A stretch of DNA of 64,000 bases. It comes from JAJFKB01 sp965230515 (lineage in GTDB: Bacteria > Pseudomonadota > Gammaproteobacteria > Pseudomonadales > IMCC2047). The stretch spans positions 1,054,001 through 1,118,000 of the forward strand of contig OZ246007.1 of the NCBI GenBank assembly GCA_965230515.1. The letters run 5' to 3'. The position numbers and the translations under genes are program-made. Shown in pieces: positions 39,393 to 48,645 of the stretch. The notes beneath the pieces were generated by a model. It made no database searches and was not told the DNA's origin. It was given only the letters and a program-made list of their open reading frames with translations. The number at the start of each line of letters is the position of its first letter. Position 1 is the stretch's first letter.

Positions 39393-41402
39393 TTGACCGA
39401 TAACACTGAAATGGCTGATCAACCAGATAAAAACCGAATTGAGTCCGCTCGAATCGACATACTGAGACAGGAGCTGCTGGCACCGATATTGTCTATCGCC
39501 GGACATACAGAGTTGCTCAAAGAGCACCTGTCAGATCATCAGGATTTTGATGGCCTGGATGATTTGAAACGTATTGAGCAAGCTTCGTATGATACTCGAA
39601 GCCTGGTTAATGCCATGCTTGAGGGAGAGATGAATTATCCTTCGAAAGCAACCCGTGATGAACAAAGAGCGATCTTCATTCATGACCTGCGCAATGCGGT
39701 GGGTGTAATCGCGGGCTATTCAGAAATGCTTCTTGAGGATCTCTCTGAAGCAGAGCCCGAGGACAACGAAGGACTCTCCTATCTTGAACAAACTATTGCC
39801 GAATCAAACAGGATTTTGCAACAGCTGGATCAGATATTCACTGCAGCTGACTCGGCGACCACTGATTCCAACGCCAGCCTTAATGAAGATTTAAGTGCTG
39901 TATTCGACAGCTTTGAGCGTAATAAATCCAGTGATGAACCATTTATGAGCGGCAATCTGCTCATCGTGGATGATAATGAAAGCAGTCTTAATCTTTTGTC
40001 GCATCAGCTAAACAAGCAGGGACACCAGACGCGAACCGCCTCTTCAGGAAGAATGGCTCTTGACGTGATGGCCGAGCAAAGTCCTGACCTGATTCTGCTC
40101 GACCTGTTAATGAGCGACATGAACGGCTTTGAAGTGTTGCAGGTGATGCGCAAAGACGAAAAACTTCGCGCTATTCCGGTGATTGTAGTCACAGGTTTAC
40201 AGGATAAAGAAGGTGCAGCACGTTGTATCGAGGTCGGAGCGTTCGACATTCTGGTCAAACCGGTTAACCCGATGTTGCTCAAGGCCAGAGTGTCTGCCTG
40301 CCTGGAACGCAAGTCATGGCATGACAAAGAGAAGGAGTATCAGGCTGAACTGGAGAAAAGCTACGCATTTATTCGCAAGGTATTTGGCCGCTATCTCTCT
40401 GACGATATTGTAAAGGCCATCCTCGAAGATGATGATGGCCTGCAACTGGGCGGTGGCAAACAGAAAGTTACCGTCATGATGACCGATATTCGCGGCTTTA
40501 CGGCATTAAGTCAGTCTCTTGATCCCGTCGACTGTGTCACGCTGCTGAACAACTATTTTGAACAGATGACGCCCCTGCTACTCAAACATGGTGGCACGAT
40601 TGATGAATTTCTGGGTGACGCCATACTGGCTATATTCGGTGCGCCGATTAAGCGCGATGATGATGCGGAACGAGCACTGCTTTGCGCTATTGAGATGCAG
40701 TGCGCCATGCAGGCAGTAAACCGTAAAAACCTGGAATTGGGTTTGCCTGAGATTCAAATGGGTATCGGAATCAACACAGGTGAAGTGGTGGTCGGTAATA
40801 TAGGTTCCCTGGAGCGCTCAAAGTATGGCATCGTTGGACATCATGTCAATCTCACCTCCAGAATCGAGTCCTTTACCGTTGGCGGGCAGATCCTGGCTTC
40901 CGAATACACAATAATGGATAGCCAGGCTGACGTAATACTCGGTGAAACCGCAGAAGTCAGCGCAAAGGGTATCAAGGACCCAATCAGAATTCATGAAGTA
41001 CTGGGACTGGCAGCACCTCATCATGTGACACTTGAGGAGATGAGCGAACAGATGACGCCCATAGCTCCGGAACTGGCCGTTACGCTGGCAGAACTGTCGG
41101 GAAAAGCCATTGACAAGGCAGCTATCCCGGGGTTTATTACTGCAATATCAAAGAACTGCCTGCAGATAAAGAGTACGGAGCCGTTACAGCGGTTTACTAA
41201 CCTGAGCATCTCCTTCACCGAAAACAGCGAATGGAGCAGTGAACAGGTTTATGCAAAAGTAACGGCACGGGGGGAGCAGGTGGAGCAGTTTTCATGTTAT
41301 ACCCTTAACATCACCTCCTGCCCTGAAATAATAAGCAATGAGCTGGATTTACTGGCCCAGAATAAAGATCAGAGTGATACGAGAGGAAAAATCAATGCCT
41401 AG
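39393..41402 (+). CDS. Response regulator fused to class III nucleotide cyclase
   Basis: This 669-residue cytoplasmic protein has three parts. Residues about 18-150 are histidine-kinase DHp-like helices (including IFIHDLRNAVGVIAGYSEML) without an ATPase domain. Residues about 189-310 are a receiver domain (LLIVDDNESS, phosphoacceptor about D237 in LILLDLLMSD). A coiled linker leads to a class III cyclase (about 358-540). Its metal-binding Asp residues are in MMTDIRGFT and FLGDAIL, and the catalytic Asn/Arg in VNLTSRIES. The usual adenine-selecting Lys is Glu here (TIDEFLGD), so GTP may be preferred. A C-terminal PilZ-like tail follows. The TTG at 39393 or ATG at 39411 could start it. It overlaps the next receiver gene. 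Confidence 0.85.
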   Translation: MTDNTEMADQPDKNRIESARIDILRQELLAPILSIAGHTELLKEHLSDHQDFDGLDDLKRIEQASYDTRSLVNAMLEGEMNYPSKATRDEQRAIFIHDLRNAVGVIAGYSEMLLEDLSEAEPEDNEGLSYLEQTIAESNRILQQLDQIFTAADSATTDSNASLNEDLSAVFDSFERNKSSDEPFMSGNLLIVDDNESSLNLLSHQLNKQGHQTRTASSGRMALDVMAEQSPDLILLDLLMSDMNGFEVLQVMRKDEKLRAIPVIVVTGLQDKEGAARCIEVGAFDILVKPVNPMLLKARVSACLERKSWHDKEKEYQAELEKSYAFIRKVFGRYLSDDIVKAILEDDDGLQLGGGKQKVTVMMTDIRGFTALSQSLDPVDCVTLLNNYFEQMTPLLLKHGGTIDEFLGDAILAIFGAPIKRDDDAERALLCAIEMQCAMQAVNRKNLELGLPEIQMGIGINTGEVVVGNIGSLERSKYGIVGHHVNLTSRIESFTVGGQILASEYTIMDSQADVILGETAEVSAKGIKDPIRIHEVLGLAAPHHVTLEEMSEQMTPIAPELAVTLAELSGKAIDKAAIPGFITAISKNCLQIKSTEPLQRFTNLSISFTENSEWSSEQVYAKVTARGEQVEQFSCYTLNITSCPEIISNELDLLAQNKDQSDTRGKINA

Positions 41403-41760
41403 AATTTTACTGGTGGAAGATAACGAGATGAACCGCGACATGCTCAGCCGCAGGCTGCAGCGCAAGGGTTTTGAAGTCGAACTGGCGGTGGATGGTCAGG
41501 AAGGCGTGGACAAGGCAACCACACTGAATCCGGATATTATTTTGCTGGATATGAGCCTACCGGTAAAAGACGGCTGGACTGCGGCACGGGAACTGAAAAG
41601 TAACGCTGCGACTCAGCCAATCAAAATTATCGCCCTGACCGCTCACGCGATGGACTCTGATCGAGCCAAAGCACTGGAGGCCGGCTGCGATGATTATGAT
41701 ACCAAACCGATCGACTTGAAACGACTGCTGCTAAAGATCGAGACACTGCTTAAAAGTTAA
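41395..41760 (+). CDS. Single-domain response regulator (DivK/CheY-like)
   Basis: This 121-residue receiver-only protein carries the acidic pocket in ILLVEDNEMNRDML, the phosphoacceptor in ILLDMSLPVKDGW (about D53), the Thr in ALTAHAM and the Lys in DTKPID. Its pattern, with MNRDML and PVKDGWTAARELK, is of the DivK kind that relays phosphate between kinases. It overlaps the cyclase gene by eight bases, with the ribosome site AGAGGAAAA inside it, and is 27 bases from the hybrid kinase. It probably shuttles phosphate or binds allosterically within this three-gene unit. Confidence 0.92.
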   Translation: MPRILLVEDNEMNRDMLSRRLQRKGFEVELAVDGQEGVDKATTLNPDIILLDMSLPVKDGWTAARELKSNAATQPIKIIALTAHAMDSDRAKALEAGCDDYDTKPIDLKRLLLKIETLLKS

Positions 41761-41787
41761 CTTTCACTCTTACCCGGGATAATAATA

Positions 41788-44067
41788 ATGAGCCTAAGTA
41801 AGCGTATTGCCTGCTCCCTGATCATCATTCTGCTGTTTTTTCTCTGTTCAATACTGGTCTTTTCCTGGTCTAACGGAGTAAGAAAAGAGATTGTTGTGCA
41901 ACTTCAATCGGTCATCCGTTCTCAATTTATGATCAATACTCATATTCAACAGCTTAGAAAAATACATAAGAAGCTGCTTGTCATCGAGGCGTTGGCGGAA
42001 ACCGGAAACCAATCTGCACTAACCGATGCGGAACGGGCCGACCTTTTAGAAAGTATCACCCAGCAGAAAAAACAGTTATCCAGAATTTCCAGCTCTGTTG
42101 ACCCGGAATCACTGAACAATATGCAAGGCATTAACGAATCCGGTCGACTCCTCAATCGCTGGCAGGAAGCGATAGCCAACGGCAAGGAACCAGCCGGAGA
42201 AGACGGAGGGGAAGGAAAGCACACATCAATCATCAGTTACCGCTCCGACTTTAGTGTTGCTGTAGACGCTCTGAAAGCCGACACCGAGCTATTAACCGAC
42301 AAGTCACAAGCACTGAATACCGAAATCGACAAGGTTGAGTCGCTGACTAACCGCGTCACCCTGATCGTATTTCTATGCTCATTATTATTTACGATCGTGC
42401 TCGCCTATCACCTTTTCCACTACACCAAAAGAGCGCTCTCTGCATTACTTAAGGGTACGGACGAATGGGGGCATGGCCATCTGGACTACCAGATTCCCAA
42501 ACTCAGTAACGATGAACTGGGCAATCTGGCACAGGCTTTTAACGGTATGGCCGTCACACTGCAAACCGCCATGAAGAAAGTCGAAGAGGAGAAGCAGCGC
42601 GCCGACGACGCCAATCTCGCCAAAAGCAGCTTTTTGGCCAATATGAGCCATGAGCTCAGAACCCCCATGAACGCAATTATAGGTTATAGTGAGATGCTCA
42701 TGGAGGAGATTGAGGAGGATGAGGAAATAGAGGCAAAGGATCTGCAGCCGGATCTGGCAAAAATTCTGGAAGCGGGTAAACACCTGCTTTCACTGATCAA
42801 CGATGTACTCGACATCTCCAAGATCGAATCGGGCAAAATGACGCTCTATTATGAACGGATTGATTTAAAAAACAGCATTGAAGAAGTTCTGCACACCGCT
42901 CACCCTTTGGCAGAAAAACAAAACAATCAGATCAAGCTTAATTTTGAAGCCGAAGACGAAGCCTTTGTAACCGACGTTACTAAATTCAGACAAATCCTGC
43001 TCAACCTGTTGAGCAATGCTTGCAAATTCACCCATGAAGGTCTGATCGAGATCACGGTAAACAGAAGCATAACGGCAGATGAGGATTTCTTGCGGCTTTC
43101 CGTTGCGGACAATGGCATCGGTATGACCGAGGAACAGTTGGGCAAAATTTTCGACGAGTTCACCCAGGCGGACTCTTCCACTACCAAACAGTTCGGCGGT
43201 ACCGGGCTCGGGCTTTCAATCTGCAAAAAGTTTGCTCTATTAATGGAGGGTGATATCACCGTTGAAAGCACCCCTGGTGATGGCACCTGCTTTACTTTCA
43301 TCTGCCCGAACCACTCCCTCGCTGATTCAGGCGAGCAAAGTGTCGGTCAGGCGAGCGATATAGAGGAGTGTGTTGGCGATGGCAGCGCCTGTATTCTGGT
43401 GATAGACGACGACGCTACTTCCAGGGAACTTACCAAACGGATTTTACACAAGAAGAACTACGCGGTAATTGCCGCCGAATCCGGCAAGATCGGAATCGAA
43501 CTGGCTAAGCAATACAACCCTGAGGTGATCGTTCTGGATGTACTGATGCCAGAGATGGACGGGTGGCAGGTTCTGGAACAGTTGAAGGAGGATGCTGACA
43601 CCTCAAGCATTCCGGTGATTATGCAATCGATGCTCAGTGAACGTGAGCTGGGCTTGTCACTTGGTGCATCTGATTACCTCACTAAACCCATTGATAAGGA
43701 GAAATTGACTCGCACTGTCAAGAGTTTCCTGCCCGAACGAAGGGTCGGCAAGCTGCTGCTGGTAACAGAAGACGCTTCAGCCTTGGGAGAGGCGATCAAA
43801 GATGCACTTAGCGAAAGCGACTGGAAGATTATTCGTACCGCTGATCTGCAAGAGGCAGAGCGGCTAATTAACGAAGATGAGATCAAATTGATACTGATCG
43901 GGGAACATTCCGATCCGAAAGGCATCGCTCTGTTTATGGAAGTTGCCAAACGGTCCGAAGCCAACCGGGAAACCCCACTACTGCTGGTCAACTCAGAATC
44001 CAGCGAAGACTATCTTGCCGATCAGTTAACCGGCTTTTTTGAGGATCACAGCAAGCAGAAAGAGTAG
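41788..44067 (+). CDS. Hybrid sensor histidine kinase
   Basis: This 759-residue membrane kinase has helices at about residues 8-28 and 190-212 around a helical periplasmic sensor, then HAMP (about 213-265). HisKA follows, with the phospho-His H288 in NMSHELRTPMNAIIGYSEM, then HATPase_c (about 395-510, with NLLSNACKFT, DNGIGM and GTGLGLSI). A receiver (about 535-650, ILVIDDDATS and VIVLDVLMPEMDGW) is next. The last 110 residues look like a second, degenerate receiver without the acidic pocket. It is the likely phosphate source for the receiver and REC-cyclase upstream. The signal is unknown. Confidence 0.93.
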   Translation: MSLSKRIACSLIIILLFFLCSILVFSWSNGVRKEIVVQLQSVIRSQFMINTHIQQLRKIHKKLLVIEALAETGNQSALTDAERADLLESITQQKKQLSRISSSVDPESLNNMQGINESGRLLNRWQEAIANGKEPAGEDGGEGKHTSIISYRSDFSVAVDALKADTELLTDKSQALNTEIDKVESLTNRVTLIVFLCSLLFTIVLAYHLFHYTKRALSALLKGTDEWGHGHLDYQIPKLSNDELGNLAQAFNGMAVTLQTAMKKVEEEKQRADDANLAKSSFLANMSHELRTPMNAIIGYSEMLMEEIEEDEEIEAKDLQPDLAKILEAGKHLLSLINDVLDISKIESGKMTLYYERIDLKNSIEEVLHTAHPLAEKQNNQIKLNFEAEDEAFVTDVTKFRQILLNLLSNACKFTHEGLIEITVNRSITADEDFLRLSVADNGIGMTEEQLGKIFDEFTQADSSTTKQFGGTGLGLSICKKFALLMEGDITVESTPGDGTCFTFICPNHSLADSGEQSVGQASDIEECVGDGSACILVIDDDATSRELTKRILHKKNYAVIAAESGKIGIELAKQYNPEVIVLDVLMPEMDGWQVLEQLKEDADTSSIPVIMQSMLSERELGLSLGASDYLTKPIDKEKLTRTVKSFLPERRVGKLLLVTEDASALGEAIKDALSESDWKIIRTADLQEAERLINEDEIKLILIGEHSDPKGIALFMEVAKRSEANRETPLLLVNSESSEDYLADQLTGFFEDHSKQKE

Positions 44068-44321
44068 TAGTCAAACGCGGCGGACTATCGAATCCAGAGA
44101 ATCGATGCGATAGCATGTGGATATATTCTAGCCCTCTTCCCGAAAACCGGCATACGAGAAAGACTACCGGCGTAGAAATATTAAATAAAAAACCGGAACG
44201 GGTGTAAGTTTTTTTAAAAAGTCATAATACAAGTACATAGCTGAAATTATTATACTTAGTCAGTCCTGAAAAATAGTCACACCGCAGAATCTGCCTTCTG
44301 GCTCAAACAACCTGAAAAACG

Positions 44322-44912
44322 TTAGTCCAGCGTCAGGCTCCGCAACTTGTCCAGGGCGTTACTCAGGTTTTCTTTCTCTTTCTCCAAACGTGACAACTGG
44401 GCATAAGATGCGTTTAGTTTACCGCGAAGTTCTGCATTGTCCTTTTCGGCAATTAACAGGTTGTTCAAGGCTCCCATCAGCATCTGTTTTTCAACGCTGC
44501 TATTCGCTCTCCTGTTACCGCTGGATCTCAATTGTTTCAACGCCTGAGCCGCCCGATCAAGATCTCGCCATTTCCTGTCCGCACTGAGGCGAATCAGTAT
44601 CTCCCCCACTAGTGCACGTGCATAGGCATTTGACTCCTGCCCGGCTGATTGCTGCGTATCTTTAAAAAGGGTTATCGCCTGCTCGTACTTTCTACCAGCG
44701 TAGGCATCAAATCCAGCTTCTACCATCTGATTCGGTTTACCCGCCGGCTTTATATTGTCTCCACCTTGCTGTCCACTGCCGGGCGCGGTCGCGCAGCCCC
44801 CTATGGTTAGAAGAGTCGCTGTGAGAAATACGGTGACAGCTTTCTTCCCGTTTTTTATCTGAAATCTAGCCGTAGAAAGGTTATAAGATTTTAGTCGCTG
44901 TTTAATATCCAT
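44322..44912 (-). CDS. Lipoprotein with TPR-like and coiled-coil regions
   Basis: This 196-residue protein is not recognised. A long basic N-region precedes a lipobox (TVFLTATLLTIGGCATAP), so it is probably an outer-membrane lipoprotein. The mature part has a TPR-like pair (MVEAGFDAYAGRKYEQAITLFKDTQQSAG) and ends in a coiled coil (LNASYAQLSRLEKEKENLSNALDKLRSL). The ATG at 44912 follows a GAGGATCAGG ribosome site; a 12-residue longer form would start at 44948. It is convergent with the hybrid kinase and precedes no clear partner. Confidence 0.65.
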   Translation of the reverse strand: MDIKQRLKSYNLSTARFQIKNGKKAVTVFLTATLLTIGGCATAPGSGQQGGDNIKPAGKPNQMVEAGFDAYAGRKYEQAITLFKDTQQSAGQESNAYARALVGEILIRLSADRKWRDLDRAAQALKQLRSSGNRRANSSVEKQMLMGALNNLLIAEKDNAELRGKLNASYAQLSRLEKEKENLSNALDKLRSLTLD

Positions 44913-44967
44913 CCTGATCCTCAGATTCATTTTTATATGTTTACTCAAATGTAACGGCGGTGTTTCG

Positions 44968-45564
44968 TTATGGTGATATCGGTGTCCAGTTCACCTGCCC
45001 CAGCATCAACTGAATCAGCAGAACCGAAAAACTTAGCACCACGCCATAAAGCAGCGCCAGATAGCTCCAACGCAAATAGCGGTACTTTTTGATACGCAAC
45101 ACCACACCCTGGTTATAAATATCGCGAGCCACATGGCGATACAGGTTTTGTGTATCACCAATAGCACGCTCAAACTCTTTCTCAAACATATCAATAGGAA
45201 GCAAAGAAAAATGCATAAAAAAGAAAGGGTTAAATGCACTTCGGCGTTTAATTATGTCCTTGGGTTTTACCTTTGAATTACCGGATGACGGGATCACAGT
45301 CAAAATAGCAAACACCAGAGCGGGTGAAACAAATGCGCAAAATACAATAATGGGCATTACCAGCACCCCCTGCTCCAGCTTACCCACTGCCAGTGTGAGT
45401 AAAATCGAACAAACCGTAATCATTATGTTGGCCTTTTCGTCAGCCATGGTACTGAACTGGACCTGGCTCTCCTGAATCGTCTGCAACACCACGTCAATGC
45501 TCTCATGCGGTTCAATAGAGGCAAACGGTTCAGTATTCGCATCTGTGCTCTTTTCGTTTTCCAA
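44968..45564 (-). CDS. PycTM/DUF5706-like membrane protein
   Basis: This 198-residue protein has membrane segments at about residues 47-62, 68-90 and 165-188. The N-terminal helix QESQVQFSTMADEKANIMITVCSILLTL matches, by pattern, the (D/E)KA-containing opening of the PycTM (DUF5706) domain, known as the membrane-disrupting effector of Pycsar anti-phage systems triggered by cyclic pyrimidines. The LPIDMFEKEFERAIGDTQNLYRHVARDIYNQGVVLRIKKYRYLRWSY segment is also typical. No cyclase is adjacent, although a class III cyclase lies 3.6 kb away. It may instead be a signalling or housekeeping relative. It lies directly downstream of a K+ channel gene. Confidence 0.6.
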   Translation of the reverse strand: MENEKSTDANTEPFASIEPHESIDVVLQTIQESQVQFSTMADEKANIMITVCSILLTLAVGKLEQGVLVMPIIVFCAFVSPALVFAILTVIPSSGNSKVKPKDIIKRRSAFNPFFFMHFSLLPIDMFEKEFERAIGDTQNLYRHVARDIYNQGVVLRIKKYRYLRWSYLALLYGVVLSFSVLLIQLMLGQVNWTPISP

Positions 45565-45607
45565 CCCACACTCCTTGCTAAACAGGGCTATACACTTGCT
45601 CTGAAAT

Positions 45608-46351
45608 TCAGTCGCTATCGGCCCGCTGTTCTCTATCCTCCTGTCGCGCCTTCACCAGAGCGGAAGAGATTAAACCAGTCGGGACAGCAACAATGCCCAA
45701 CCCTAGCATCAGTACAAAAAAAGTGAATATTTTGCCACCAGCTGTAATCGGATACACGTCACCATAACCTACCGTGGTCAGGGTTGCCAGTGCCCACCAC
45801 AGACTGTGGAAAACTGACGTAAAAACCTCTGGTTGAGCGCTGTTCTCAAAAAGGTAGATTCCAATTGCAGAGAGGTATAAAAGTACAACCGCACCGGCAA
45901 AAAAAAGTGCCAGATCTTCCTTGGCTATGAAAAACGCCCGACGAAAGCGCTCGAAGGATTCAGAATAACGTACCAGTTTGACCAACAGTATCAGCCTGAA
46001 CAGTCTTAAAGTTCTCACCGACCTCAAATCCATACCCAAGGCCAAATAGAAGGGTATGATGGCCAGCAGATCAATCAAACCAAAAAAACTGAACACAAAT
46101 TTTAAACGCTGATCTGCGACATAAATCCTGGCCAGGTATTCCAGAGTGAATACCGCAATTACAAAAACTTCAAAATAGTTTAACAGCGCCAAGCCCGGCC
46201 CTGAGAGATTGGGTAGCGTTTCTATGGAAAAGGCTACCAGAGAGCAGAGAATGAGCCCCATGATAAAGAACTCAAAACGGCGTCCTGCTGGCGTATCATC
46301 CCGCTCCACAAGACACTTCAGCTTTTGCTTGAAAGACCTATCGTCATTCAT
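45608..46351 (-). CDS. Voltage-gated potassium channel
   Basis: This 247-residue protein is a six-helix voltage-gated K+ channel subunit. An S4-like segment shows regular basic residues (MDLRSVRTLRLFRLILLVKLVRYSESFERFRRAF). The pore loop carries the selectivity filter LATLTTVGYGDVYPIT, followed by the last helix KIFTFFVLMLGLGIVAVPTGLISSALV. No cyclic-nucleotide-binding domain follows. It probably forms a tetramer in the inner membrane. It is 43 bases from the PycTM-like gene and 27 bases from the CASTOR-like channel gene on the same strand, forming a channel operon. Confidence 0.93.
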   Translation of the reverse strand: MNDDRSFKQKLKCLVERDDTPAGRRFEFFIMGLILCSLVAFSIETLPNLSGPGLALLNYFEVFVIAVFTLEYLARIYVADQRLKFVFSFFGLIDLLAIIPFYLALGMDLRSVRTLRLFRLILLVKLVRYSESFERFRRAFFIAKEDLALFFAGAVVLLYLSAIGIYLFENSAQPEVFTSVFHSLWWALATLTTVGYGDVYPITAGGKIFTFFVLMLGLGIVAVPTGLISSALVKARQEDREQRADSD

Positions 46352-46378
46352 ATTCGGCGCTCATGGGGACTTACCCCT

Positions 46379-48499
46379 CTAACTCTCTGCGATTACGATG
46401 ATGCGTTCCGCGTTTTCCATCGGCTGCATCAGATCAGGAGCCAACGACATCTTAACACCGCCCTGAGCCTCAGAAAACAGGTATCCGATCGCAACCTCTG
46501 CTCTCGCAGCCGCCTGTTTTACCACTTCACAGAAAGGGGCCTCTGCATTTAACCGATAGTGTTCTACCGGTTTCACATAAAGTTCATAATCCCCATAATC
46601 CAGCAATTCCCGAAACAACTCCTCCAACCGAAAGTCACTGGTCACCTGCGCGATAAAACGGCTCACATACTCATTCCCTACTATCACATCATTTGCCATC
46701 TGTTCCCGTTCAATTACCGACTTGTTTTGCGGGTCCAGAATTTCTGCCACAATATTGGACTGTTCGAAATGCCTACTCCAGGCTGGATCACTGCGGTACG
46801 CTCTTAACATGACCAGTGCCAGTGTCACTCTGGCATCTACCGAGCCGTCGGAAAGAGACAGAGCACAATCATCGGTGAGCAATATGATCGACTTCCGTCT
46901 CGGCGCATTTCTGATAATGGGCCCCAGCACGTTCCAATCGGTGAAATCAGCATTGACCAGCCGGCCCTGCGCTTTGGCATCAGCGACCACCGGCCACTTA
47001 TCTGCCAGCTGATTAAAATCCTGCGGGATCTGTGGTGCAACCAATGTTAACTGCACCCGGGTGCTGGGGTACTGCTCGCAATATTCCGAAAGCTGTTCCA
47101 GTACAACCCCCAGCCTGCGGTTAAAACCCAGCACCAGAACACCATGTTCTTCCGCTTCCGGCTCAGCAGCACCGACAGGGTCTGCGGTATGCCCCTTAAT
47201 CTCGAGATCAATTCCTTCTGTTGGCTGGGGTTGCGGGTTATTCCACTCCTGCTTATCCGCCAAAACAATCAGGTCATTTCCCTGCAAATTAGTCGCCCAG
47301 TCTGCCGGCTTGAAAAAAAGCGCACCGAAGTCTGAACCGGAATCCCGAATACCGACAATCATCCCTGTACTCAAATGGGCATTCAGGAACAACGGTATCT
47401 GTTCCGGGGGTAATGCGCTTGCCTGCTCAAAAATGGTTTGCCACGCACCATTGGGCCGCCACAGGAAAAGCTCCTTCCCTGCAAACGACAGGAGCTCGTT
47501 ATACACCTTGCTTAAAGAGGGCTGTATTGCGCACTGGACAACCGCTCTACTTACGATCTGATCACCGTTGACTACAGTAATATCCTGGTCATTATCCTGT
47601 ACTTCTGCACAGGGTAAAAAGCTCTCCTCACCCCGTATCAATTTCTGCTGTTCACTCAAGCGAACCCAGGCATCGGCAAGCGGATTCATATTTAACGCAT
47701 AGAAAGCATGAGCACGCAGCTGTTGCAAAGTCAGCTCGGCGATCACGGTGAAATCACCGGCACTGCCAAAATTACTGCGCAACTGGTTGATGGCATGTAG
47801 CACACGAATTTGCTGAACGTCAGTGGTAGTGCCACGTTCCAATTCACCTGCCAGAACGATGACATGACGGGCCTTATGAACTCCAACCCGCTGCAGGTCC
47901 CTCAGCGCCAGCGGACTGCCATTTCTATAAACCACCCTTGTTTTCAGTTGGTTGATAAACTTTCGGTCATGCGCCTGCCCGACCTGAGAGTAGACACGCC
48001 GCTCTATCTCATCTTCAGCGGATTCCTTCGGTTCTGCAGCCAGCATGGCTATACCGGTATCATCCCAGCCGGTCAGCAGCTCACTGATCAGGGTAAATAC
48101 CTCGTTGTTCCAGCCAATCACCACCACATGATTATTGAACACAACGGCAGAACGCCCCTCATGCAATTTTTTGAGGCTGGTCATGATCAGGCTGGTCAAT
48201 ATGCCAACCAACCCGGCCATAAAAACCACCATACCAATCACAGTAAAAAGCGTACCAAAAAATGCACTGATGACAGTGCTATCGTCCCCCAAATAACCCG
48301 GATCACTGATCCGCAAAAAGACCCACCACATTGATTCGGGCAGTTCTTCTCCAACCCCGGAGATATAGACGAGGAAACCACCAGCCACTGAGAAAAAAAT
48401 GATAAGCAACAACAGCCCCACCAACAAAATAAGGTGCGGACTGCCCTTTTCCAATCGGTAACGCCAACGCTGAATCCACTCAACCATGTTCGGAACCAT
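46379..48499 (-). CDS. CASTOR/POLLUX-like ion channel protein
   Basis: This 706-residue protein resembles the CASTOR/POLLUX/SYM8 channels and the related DUF1012 proteins. Two N-terminal membrane helices (about residues 20-45 and 80-105) flank a pore-like loop (WWVFLRISDPGYLGDD) and are followed by two RCK/TrkA-N-like domains. The first starts HVVVIGWNNEVFTLISELL (about 125), the second HGVLVLGFNRRLGVVLEQL (about 445). In plants such channels move calcium or potassium in nuclear envelopes; bacterial members are little studied. It is the first gene of the channel run with 45608 and 44968. An in-frame ATG at 48487 is an alternative start. Confidence 0.85.
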   Translation of the reverse strand: MVPNMVEWIQRWRYRLEKGSPHLILLVGLLLLIIFFSVAGGFLVYISGVGEELPESMWWVFLRISDPGYLGDDSTVISAFFGTLFTVIGMVVFMAGLVGILTSLIMTSLKKLHEGRSAVVFNNHVVVIGWNNEVFTLISELLTGWDDTGIAMLAAEPKESAEDEIERRVYSQVGQAHDRKFINQLKTRVVYRNGSPLALRDLQRVGVHKARHVIVLAGELERGTTTDVQQIRVLHAINQLRSNFGSAGDFTVIAELTLQQLRAHAFYALNMNPLADAWVRLSEQQKLIRGEESFLPCAEVQDNDQDITVVNGDQIVSRAVVQCAIQPSLSKVYNELLSFAGKELFLWRPNGAWQTIFEQASALPPEQIPLFLNAHLSTGMIVGIRDSGSDFGALFFKPADWATNLQGNDLIVLADKQEWNNPQPQPTEGIDLEIKGHTADPVGAAEPEAEEHGVLVLGFNRRLGVVLEQLSEYCEQYPSTRVQLTLVAPQIPQDFNQLADKWPVVADAKAQGRLVNADFTDWNVLGPIIRNAPRRKSIILLTDDCALSLSDGSVDARVTLALVMLRAYRSDPAWSRHFEQSNIVAEILDPQNKSVIEREQMANDVIVGNEYVSRFIAQVTSDFRLEELFRELLDYGDYELYVKPVEHYRLNAEAPFCEVVKQAAARAEVAIGYLFSEAQGGVKMSLAPDLMQPMENAERIIVIAES

Positions 48500-48645
48500 T
48501 TTTTTTATTTTATTAACGCTTTGCGTATCACGAGAATTCCAATTCAGAAACGCAGGACGATGTTACAACCCCTTTACAGATATGATTCTACCAATGACTT
48601 GCCCGAATACAAGCATTCGCTTGTTTGCATTACCTGACCGCCAGA

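Noticed and set aside
44160..44225. Possible terminator between the hybrid kinase and lipoprotein genes
   Set aside because: CCGGAACGG followed by T's has only a 3-bp stem.
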